Positions 1 to 4,748 of a DNA stretch of 8,502 nt are shown here, piece by piece (within the stretch, counting starts at the first letter, position 1; every line of letters starts with the position of its first letter). This DNA comes from Methylomicrobium sp. Its GTDB lineage: Bacteria > Pseudomonadota > Gammaproteobacteria > Methylococcales > Methylomonadaceae. A model generated the notes under the pieces. That model was given only the letters and a program-made list of their open reading frames with translations, ran no database searches and had not been told where the DNA came from. The position numbers and the translations under genes were made by a program. The DNA lies in assembly GCA_007135635.1 (NCBI GenBank), contig SLIO01000062.1, forward strand, positions 1-8,502. The letters are read 5' to 3'.

Positions 1-14
1 GCTTTTATAGAATA

Positions 15-55
15 ATTAGCCTAGATTCAGCAGTGAAACTATGAAGTTCACTAAG
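15..55 (+). repeat. repeat-end motif, copy 1 (contains ATGAAGTTCA)
   Basis: This 41-base stretch matches 396-436 at about 30 of 41 positions, and is more loosely matched by the reverse complement of 531-572. All three begin ATTAR(T)CCTA and contain the identical 10-mer ATGAAGTTCA (41-50 here). Copy 1 runs directly into the terminal-repeat sequence of the palindromic element at 49-240, so it may be an outer extension of that element. The matches are seen directly; membership of one repeat family is inference. Confidence 0.5.
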
Positions 56-240
56 AATTTGGTCGTAAATAACTTCCCTATTTGAGGGAGGGTTCGGTAA
101 CTCGATTGGCAGGTGTCGGCGGCAGGGAAAGCCGCCGTCAAGCCTTCACGGACGTATTCACGGCGCCCTGCCAAGCGAGTTACCGAACCCTCAACAAAGC
201 CTATAGCTCCAGGACGTTATTTATCACGAAATCCTAAGGA
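49..240 (+). repeat. MITE-like palindromic element, copy A
   Basis: This noncoding unit of about 190 bp has nested inverted repeats. The outer arms, 49-77 and 212-240, pair imperfectly (about 21 of 29). The inner arms, 88-113 and 167-192, pair at 25 of 26 positions and contain the core GGTTCGGTAACTCG. In the middle is a perfect 7-bp hairpin (117-123 with 131-137, 7-base loop). The left end 51-82 recurs at 3341-3372 (30 of 32) and 92-118 recurs at 3392-3418 (24 of 27), so the unit is an interspersed repeat. No transposase is encoded. The arrangement resembles a non-autonomous palindromic element, but no target duplication was found, and the family name is unknown to me. Confidence 0.7.
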
Positions 241-390
241 ACATGCACAAAATAACTTATACAAGTTGTAGGCTTTGGGGGCAGTTCGGTGACTCGCTTA
301 ACGTGTGTTTCCAACAGGTCCGCTGTATAGCGAGTCACCAAACTTCCGAAAAGCTTACTATTTCGGGAAGTTATTTTGCACATCTTCCTT
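236..390 (+). repeat. palindromic element B, adjoining copy A
   Basis: This second nested palindrome shares its left edge with copy A. The outer arms, 236-258 and 368-390, pair at 20 of 23 positions around AAAATAACTT. The inner arms, 282-298 and 329-345, pair at 15 of 17 with the core GGTGACTCGCT. The inner core is a variant of the GGTAACTCG core of copy A, so the two look like diverged relatives placed head to tail. No open reading frame of note lies inside. Confidence 0.6.
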
Positions 391-395
391 AAACA

Positions 396-436
396 ATTAA
401 CCTAAATTCGACAAGTTAACCATGAAGTTCATGAAG
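396..436 (+). repeat. repeat-end motif, copy 2
   Basis: This is the second copy of the motif at 15-55 (about 73 percent identity), with ATGAAGTTCA at 422-431. It lies just beyond the right arm of element B, so motif copies bracket elements A and B. From 437 to 530 I see AT-rich sequence without a supported gene. A 31-codon ORF at 422-517 has no ribosome binding site close to its start. Confidence 0.45.
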
Positions 437-530
437 TATTTTAAGAAGATATTCATAAACTTTAAGCAACCTTTCAGGAGAACAAAACTGCTTTACAAAT
501 GCATGACAAGCTATTGAATTAACTTATTAT

Positions 531-572
531 CCTTAATGAACTTCATAATGAAATGCTTTTTCTAGGATTAAT
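531..572 (-). repeat. repeat-end motif, copy 3, inverted, touching the orn stop
   Basis: Read on the minus strand from 572, this begins ATTAATCCTA and contains ATGAAGTTCA (546 down to 537), like the two plus-strand copies. Its first bases overlap the TAA stop of orn (568-570). With copy 2 it gives loosely inverted ends around 396-572. I see no T-rich intrinsic terminator for orn here. Confidence 0.4.
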
Positions 573-1113
573 ATCTGATGAAGTGTTTCCGATAGTAACG
601 AAGTTCTTCGATCGATTCGACGATGTCGTCTAAGGCTCGATGCGCTTCTTTCTTGACGAAACCGTCTTTGACTGTAGGCGCCCATCTAGCCGCAAGCTCT
701 TTCAGTGTCGATACATCGAGATTACGATAATGAAAATAAGCTTCGAGTTTTTTCATCGAACGATACATAAAGCGACGATCCTGGCCGATACTGTTACCGC
801 ACATCGGCGATACGCCTTCGGGAACCCATAGCTTTAAAAACTCCAAGGTTTGATATTCGGCTTCTGCCTCATCGACAGTCGATGTTTGCACACGCTCGAG
901 CAGACCGGATTGACCATGATGTGTTTGATTCCATTCGTCCATATTGGCCAGCACTTTTTCATCTTGATAAATCGCCAACACCGGACCTTTGGCTAGAATT
1001 TCAAGGTCTTTATCGGTAACGATTGTGGCAATCTCGATAATCGCATCGTTATCCGGATCGAGACCGGTCATTTCGAGATCGATCCATATCAGACGAGATG
1101 ACTCTTGCTCCAT
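568..1113 (-). CDS. orn: oligoribonuclease (DEDDh 3'-5' exoribonuclease)
   Basis: Orn is a cytoplasmic enzyme that degrades RNA fragments of 2 to 5 nucleotides to mononucleotides, and also pGpG left by cyclic-di-GMP phosphodiesterases. The 181-residue protein has normal family length and every DEDDh residue: D12 and E14 in [10 protein letters not shown]112 in the CGNSIGQD segment, H158 in EAHRAL, and D163. These positions agree with those known for the E. coli enzyme. The ATG at 1113 is preceded by AGGGAA (1119-1124), five bases away. An extended -10 promoter lies just upstream (1148-1176). It is divergent from the M48 gene and rsgA; orn and rsgA are divergent neighbours in E. coli too. No truncation or odd residue is seen. 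Confidence 0.97.
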   Translation of the reverse strand: MEQESSRLIWIDLEMTGLDPDNDAIIEIATIVTDKDLEILAKGPVLAIYQDEKVLANMDEWNQTHHGQSGLLERVQTSTVDEAEAEYQTLEFLKLWVPEGVSPMCGNSIGQDRRFMYRSMKKLEAYFHYRNLDVSTLKELAARWAPTVKDGFVKKEAHRALDDIVESIEELRYYRKHFIRY

Positions 1114-1133
1114 TTTAATTCCCTAATTATGAT
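1105..1133 (+). promoter_or_regulatory. candidate promoter for the M48-rsgA pair
   Basis: TATGAT at 1128-1133 is a 5 of 6 match to the -10 consensus. It follows TTGCTC (1105-1110, 3 of 6) by a 17-base spacer. Start would be near 1140, leaving a leader of about 60 bases before the ATG at 1202. The -35 lies over the first codons of orn and the -10 in its leader, so the two divergent promoters would overlap. The -35 is weak, hence the modest confidence. Confidence 0.35.
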
Positions 1134-1147
1134 TAAAGTTGCGCGAA

Positions 1148-1176
1148 ATTATAGCATTGGCTACTCTGTATGCCTA
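1148..1176 (-). promoter_or_regulatory. probable sigma70 promoter of orn
   Basis: On the minus strand there is a perfect TATAAT (1153 to 1148) preceded by TGC, which makes an extended -10. It stands 17 bases after TAGGCA (1176 to 1171), a 4 of 6 match to TTGACA. Transcription would start near 1141, giving a leader of about 27 bases before the orn ATG. This is prediction from consensus only. Confidence 0.6.
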
Positions 1177-1201
1177 CTTCTCAACCTTGACGCTCTATAT
1201 A

Positions 1202-2455
1202 ATGAATACTTTTACCGTTATCTTTCTTTTTGCGCTGATTGTTTCCTATTCGATTCAGTTTTGGCTATCCATGCGCCAATCAGATTATGTTATGAAACAC
1301 CGCGACGCAGTGCCCGATGCCTTCAAAGATAAAGTTTCGCTCGAAGCCCATCAAAAAGCCGCAGACTATACGATAGATAAAGGCAAGCTCGGTAAAATTG
1401 ACAGCTTAATAGGCCTGGTATTTCTACTGTTGATTACGCTGGGCGGTGGTATCGAATATGCCTTCAATCTATGGTCCGGATTCGGACTATCGCCGATGCT
1501 TACCGGTTTGGGTGCAGTCGCAACGATCGTATTATTCATGACCATAGTGGAAGTCCCGACACATGTTTATCAAACCTTCGTTATCGAAGAAAAGTACGGC
1601 TTCAATAAAAGCACACCACAACAGTTCATTAAGGATCAGTTACTGCAACTGAGTTTGATGTTGGCGATCGGACTTCCGATTTTGGCCTTGATCCTTTGGG
1701 TCATGGACAGCATCGGTTCGTTATGGTGGCTTTGGGCCTGGGCCATTCTCATCAGTTTTTCACTATTGATGAGCTGGCTGTTTCCGACCGTTATCGCCCC
1801 ACTGTTCAATAAATTCACACCAATGGAAGACGGCTCGCTAAAACAGCGCATTCAAGGCTTGCTGGCCCGTTGCGGCTTCAACAGCCAAGGTATTTTCATC
1901 ATGGACGGTTCAAAACGCTCCGGCCACGGCAACGCTTATTTTACCGGCCTTGGCAACAACAAACGCATTGTGTTCTTCGATACCCTGGTCAATTCTCTCG
2001 AGGAAGAAGAACTTGAAGCGGTACTGGCACACGAATTGGGGCATTTCAAATGCAAACATGTCATTAAAATGTTGATCGCCAGTTCAATCATGAGCTTAAT
2101 TAGCCTGGCCATTCTCGGATGGTTGATCGACAAGCCTTGGTTTTTCAGTGGATTGGGCGTTACAGAAGCCTCGAACGCCGCTGCCTTGCTACTGTTCACA
2201 TTGGTTTCGCCGGTTTTCACGCCATTCATGCAGCCGATAAGCGCTTATTTTCAGCGTAAATTCGAATTCGAAGCCGACGACTTTGCCGCCGCGAATGCTC
2301 GCGCCGACAAGATGATCAGCGGCTTGGTCAAGCTCTACGAAGAGAATGCCAGCACGTTGACGCCGGACCCATTATATTCGGCCTTCCATTATAGCCATCC
2401 ACCCGCGGCCATTCGCATCGCGCATTTGGAAACCAAACTTACAGCTAACGGATGA
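1202..2455 (+). CDS. M48 family membrane metalloprotease (Ste24/CAAX protease type)
   Basis: This is a zinc endopeptidase of the inner membrane, related to Ste24p and more distantly to HtpX. From the ATG at 1202 it has 417 residues. The zinc motif HELGH is at 277-281 and the third ligand is E355 in the ExxAD motif (355-359). A conserved SHPP followed by arginine near the C-terminus (398-405) is typical of the Ste24 branch. Hydrophobic segments are at about 4-24, 67-90, 102-118, 150-170, 173-199, 289-309 and 324-345. An in-frame TTG at 1139 would add 21 residues, but I prefer 1202 because the sequence then starts MNTFTVIF, as relatives do; neither start has a clear Shine-Dalgarno sequence. Its stop overlaps the rsgA ATG (ATGA), which suggests translational coupling. 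The physiological substrate is unknown; bacteria lack standard prenylated CAAX proteins, so quality control of membrane proteins is only a guess. Confidence 0.9.
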   Translation: MNTFTVIFLFALIVSYSIQFWLSMRQSDYVMKHRDAVPDAFKDKVSLEAHQKAADYTIDKGKLGKIDSLIGLVFLLLITLGGGIEYAFNLWSGFGLSPMLTGLGAVATIVLFMTIVEVPTHVYQTFVIEEKYGFNKSTPQQFIKDQLLQLSLMLAIGLPILALILWVMDSIGSLWWLWAWAILISFSLLMSWLFPTVIAPLFNKFTPMEDGSLKQRIQGLLARCGFNSQGIFIMDGSKRSGHGNAYFTGLGNNKRIVFFDTLVNSLEEEELEAVLAHELGHFKCKHVIKMLIASSIMSLISLAILGWLIDKPWFFSGLGVTEASNAAALLLFTLVSPVFTPFMQPISAYFQRKFEFEADDFAAANARADKMISGLVKLYEENASTLTPDPLYSAFHYSHPPAAIRIAHLETKLTANG

Positions 2456-3336
2456 ACCCGCTTCAGGAAGGACTCGTAATCGCGCATTTAGGTCAAGGTA
2501 TTGCCGTCGAAAGCGACGGTAAAACCGTACTTTGCCAACCGAAACGGAAGCTCGAAACCGTGACGGTCGGCGACAAAGTTTTATGGCAGCTCTCAGCGCC
2601 CGATCAAGGCAGTATAGAGGAAATACTACCACGGCGATCGCTACTGACGCGCCCTTCTCGAAACGACAAAGTCAGACCGGTCGCCGCGAATATCGATACC
2701 GTTTTCGTAGTTTTCGCTCCCGAACCTTATTGCGATTTTTTGCTGATCGATCAATACCTGGCCATTTGTGAAAATCGCAATATCGATGCAGCCTTGGTCT
2801 ATAACAAAACCGACCTGAATCCTCAGACCGCCTTGATCGATGAACTGTCTATCTACGAGCATCTGGGGTATTCGATTTTCCGCGTCAGCGCCACACATCG
2901 AGAGGGATTGGATCAACTTAAGCTCGCATTGGCAAACCAAACCGGCATTCTGACTGGTCAATCCGGCGTCGGCAAATCGTCATTGACCAATGCGCTGATT
3001 CCCGACAAGGACCTGAAAACCAATACCATCTGCGCCACCACGAAACACGGCCGGCACACCACGACCGCAGCGACGCTTTATCATCTGCCATCCGGCGGCA
3101 ACCTGATCGACAGCCCCGGTGTCGCCATTTTCGGACTCGACGGACTCTCCGAAGCCCAACTGGCTTACGGTTACCGCGAATTTCAACCATTAATAGACCA
3201 TTGCCGTTTCAATAATTGCCGTCATGTCAACGACAAGGATTGTGCGGTTAGAGCAGCGGCCGAACAAGGAAATATTCCAATGTCACGCTACCAGCGTTTT
3301 TTAAAGCTCCGGGACAAAATGCCTCGCGCTTCTTGA
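2452..3336 (+). CDS. rsgA: ribosome small-subunit biogenesis GTPase RsgA
   Basis: RsgA is a circularly permuted GTPase that binds the 30S subunit late in its maturation and leaves on GTP hydrolysis. The 294-residue protein shows an N-terminal OB-fold (about 1-70), then the permuted GTPase order G4-G5-G1-G2-G3: NKTD at 118-121, VSA at 145-147, the P-loop GQSGVGKSS at 169-177, the threonine-rich switch TKHGRHTTT at 197-205, and DSPG at 220-223. A zinc knuckle follows with C251, C256, H258 and C264, in the family's C-x4-C-x-H-x5-C spacing. It is shorter than the 350-residue E. coli protein, mostly at the ends, and nothing essential is missing. The ATG lies in a 4-base overlap with the M48 stop. 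The TGA stop sits on the first bases of a palindromic repeat. Confidence 0.97.
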   Translation: MNPLQEGLVIAHLGQGIAVESDGKTVLCQPKRKLETVTVGDKVLWQLSAPDQGSIEEILPRRSLLTRPSRNDKVRPVAANIDTVFVVFAPEPYCDFLLIDQYLAICENRNIDAALVYNKTDLNPQTALIDELSIYEHLGYSIFRVSATHREGLDQLKLALANQTGILTGQSGVGKSSLTNALIPDKDLKTNTICATTKHGRHTTTAATLYHLPSGGNLIDSPGVAIFGLDGLSEAQLAYGYREFQPLIDHCRFNNCRHVNDKDCAVRAAAEQGNIPMSRYQRFLKLRDKMPRAS

Positions 3337-3493
3337 AGTCCTAAGGATTTGGTCATAAATAACTTCCCTATTATTAATGCACGGCAAGCAAGTTCGGTTG
3401 CTCGATTGTCAGGTGTCGCTTGGGCAGGGCAGATTTTTGCTCCTGCAAAATCTGCATTCACGCCATCCATGGCGTTTGCAGATTTTTGCTCCT
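3334..3493 (+). repeat. MITE-like palindromic element, copy C (degenerate right end)
   Basis: This is the third copy of the family seen at 49-240: 3341-3372 matches 51-82 (30 of 32) and 3392-3418 matches 92-118 (24 of 27). The TGAAGT at 3334-3339, which includes the rsgA stop, also resembles the TGAAGTTC preceding copy A. The right half differs. It has a perfect 16-base direct repeat, GCAGATTTTTGCTCCT (3429-3444 and 3478-3493), and a strong stem of 3447-3456 with 3477-3486, capped by CGCCAT/ATGGCG (3461-3466 with 3469-3474). No matching right terminal repeat was found, so it is truncated or a subfamily. It may serve as the 3' end of the rsgA transcript, which otherwise has no obvious terminator. 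Confidence 0.6.
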
Positions 3494-3526
3494 CGGCAAT
3501 TGCTGAGTTACAAGGATGTAATTAAT

Positions 3527-3553
3527 GCAGAAAATGCAGAAGCATTTTTCTGC
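3527..3553. repeat. hairpin downstream of copy C
   Basis: GCAGAAAATGC (3527-3537) pairs with GCATTTTTCTGC (3542-3553) across a 4-base loop, with one bulged T. There is no T-run after it, so it is not a standard intrinsic terminator. It may be part of the repeat complex. Confidence 0.4.
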
Positions 3554-3641
3554 CCGCATTGCCCTAATACACGCCAGCATGGCAATCAGATTCCGCCGTC
3601 AAAACCCGGTGCCTCCTCAGCGAAAACGCATTAAAATAATC

Positions 3642-3657
3642 AACATATCTATATGTT
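3642..3657. promoter_or_regulatory. AT-rich dyad AACATAT-CT-ATATGTT
   Basis: This is a perfect 7-bp inverted repeat with a 2-base centre. It could be an operator or a cruciform-forming part of the surrounding repeat segment. It is nearly 500 bases from the next gene start, so a direct role in regulating that gene is doubtful. Confidence 0.25.
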
Positions 3658-3744
3658 ATCCTGTTTCTTAGAACGCTTAGTCAATTCGGTTTAACTTATG
3701 GCACACCCTCCCTGGGGCCCGTTAGGCCGCGCCATCCGGGCGCT

Positions 3745-3952
3745 CGCACTTCGTGCGCCTTTGGCGCCCCAATCCGCTCCCGGCGGATTGGTCTTTTGGA
3801 TACTTTTCTTTGGACAAGCAAAGACAAAATCGCCTGGAGCGATTTTGAACAGCTTTAACTAGCCCGCAGGGCGAAACCCATGGATGGGTTTCGTAGCAGT
3901 ATTGCGGTTGTCGGTCCGCGAACCGACTTCACATAAGCGTCGCGATAGCGAC
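3745..3952. repeat. GC-rich array of consecutive hairpins
   Basis: Six perfect stem-loops follow one another: 3745-3757 (5-bp stem, TTC loop), 3769-3791 (8 bp, 7-base loop), 3825-3847 (9 bp, 5-base loop), 3872-3893 (9 bp, TGGA loop), 3910-3927 (6 bp, 6-base loop) and 3939-3952 (5 bp, GATA loop). An alternative stem, 3755-3759 with 3763-3767, competes with the first. A 54-codon ORF (3698-3862) crosses three of the stems and looks like a by-product. Such sequence fits an interspersed intergenic repeat or a structured RNA. No strong promoter is seen directly in front. The segment 3953-4095 after it is AT-rich, and I see nothing there beyond the repeats already listed. Confidence 0.6.
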
Positions 3953-4099
3953 ACAAAGCCTTATTTAGGTTTCAAACAAACTAAATCTTATAGTTAACCA
4001 GGAAAAAGTAATATTTTAACCATTTGATTTTCTATAGTGTTTTAATGCGCTTGCCCTGAGTGCCTCCTCAGGTACTGCCGAAATTTTAAGTACGAAAGG

Positions 4100-4129
4100 T
4101 ATAATAGCCGTTATAACAATAACGAGGAG
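4100..4129 (+). promoter_or_regulatory. probable -10, dyad and ribosome binding site before the DUF502 gene
   Basis: A perfect TATAAT lies at 4100-4105; no good -35 is visible at the proper distance. A dyad CGTTAT-AACA-ATAACG (4109-4124) covers the expected start of transcription and touches the Shine-Dalgarno GAGGAG (4124-4129), which is nine bases before the ATG at 4139. A weak -35 with an overlapping dyad suggests a regulated promoter, possibly needing an activator or blocked by a repressor, but the regulator is unknown. Confidence 0.5.
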
Positions 4130-4138
4130 ACCATCACC

Positions 4139-4738
4139 ATGAAAAACTTACGAACTTTTGCGGACTACGTACTGATTGGCATCATAGGCTTCGTTCCTAT
4201 CGCCATTATTCTGCAAATTGTATTTTACGTTCAAAGTCTACTGATCAATTTCATATTGCTTATCCATGGCCGTTATGAAAACCCATTCGTGACATTTTCA
4301 TTATTCGCTTCTGCGCTCGCGATACTTGGTTATTTCGGCTATCTGCTCCAACAGGAAAAGGCGCATTTATTGTATTACCTGGAAAAAATGATTTTACGCA
4401 TTCCTTTCATCGGTACCGTTTACCGGGTTACGCAAAAACTCTTTAAATTATTTCTAACCAAGGAAGACGCCCAGGTTCGCGCGGTTGTTTATGTCGAGTA
4501 CCCCAAGGAAGGCATGTGGGTTCCGGCCTATGTCACAAACCGCATCGGAGACAACTATGTCTTATATGTCCCGACTTCGCCGAATCCAACCTCGGGCTTT
4601 ACCGTGATCGTGCATAAATCGAAGGTAGTCAATTCGAAAATGGATATCGAGGCGGTATCGAGTTTTATTATCAGTGTCGGCGTCGACTACGCCAAACCCG
4701 AGGAAGTCGCGGCACTCACCCAAACCAGCGCGACATAA
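4139..4738 (+). CDS. DUF502 family inner-membrane protein
   Basis: The 199-residue protein has two membrane segments (about 11-41 and 50-70) and then a soluble C-terminal domain. Features typical of DUF502 are present: PFIGTVYRVTQK (89-100), EYPKEGMW (120-127), the signature VPTSPNPTSGF (144-154) and ISVGVD (178-183). Family length is usually about 200 residues, so it is complete. The biochemical function of the family is not established. The ATG has a good GAGGAG nine bases upstream and a TATAAT further up, so this is likely the first gene of the transcript. Its stop is 10 bases before the multicopper oxidase ATG, which suggests cotranscription, so a role linked to that membrane-tethered copper pair is possible but unproven. 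Confidence 0.9.
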   Translation: MKNLRTFADYVLIGIIGFVPIAIILQIVFYVQSLLINFILLIHGRYENPFVTFSLFASALAILGYFGYLLQQEKAHLLYYLEKMILRIPFIGTVYRVTQKLFKLFLTKEDAQVRAVVYVEYPKEGMWVPAYVTNRIGDNYVLYVPTSPNPTSGFTVIVHKSKVVNSKMDIEAVSSFIISVGVDYAKPEEVAALTQTSAT

Positions 4739-4748
4739 GCCATACACT

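Larger units (their letters stand above)
3609..4071. mobile_element. possible small insertion bounded by a 12-bp direct repeat
   Basis: GTGCCTCCTCAG occurs at 3609-3620 and at 4060-4071. Just inside these are inverted copies of a 10-mer, CGCATTAAAA (3627-3636) and TTTTAATGCG (4040-4049). This is the geometry of a target-site duplication around a non-autonomous element of about 440 bp, and the hairpin array sits inside. No transposase is encoded, and a 12-bp duplication is longer than usual, so recombination between repeats or chance remain possible. Confidence 0.3.

Noticed and set aside
422..517. 31-codon ORF with a very basic product beginning MKFMKYFKK
   Set aside because: The start lies in the repeated ATGAAGTTCA motif, no ribosome binding site precedes it, and the other copies of the motif stop after 11 to 14 codons.
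1..567. CRISPR array or tRNA gene in the repeat-rich region
   Set aside because: The repeats are palindromic and irregularly spaced with diverged sequence, not identical repeats with uniform spacers; no cloverleaf with a T-arm GTTCRA motif in the right place was found.
1139..1201. TTG start extending the M48 protease by 21 residues
   Set aside because: No ribosome binding site, and the candidate transcription start is at about 1140; family members begin at the ATG equivalent to 1202.
3377..3634. 85-codon plus-strand ORF after rsgA
   Set aside because: It lies wholly in copy C and its hairpins, has no ribosome binding site, and the protein shows no recognisable feature.
3698..3862. 54-codon ORF beginning MAHPPWGPLGRA
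   Set aside because: It crosses three perfect hairpins of the array, has no Shine-Dalgarno sequence, and composition follows the repeat.
4674..4748. In-frame 5' extension of the multicopper oxidase into the DUF502 gene
   Set aside because: It would put 25 polar residues before an evident signal peptide; the ATG at 4749 is the natural start.
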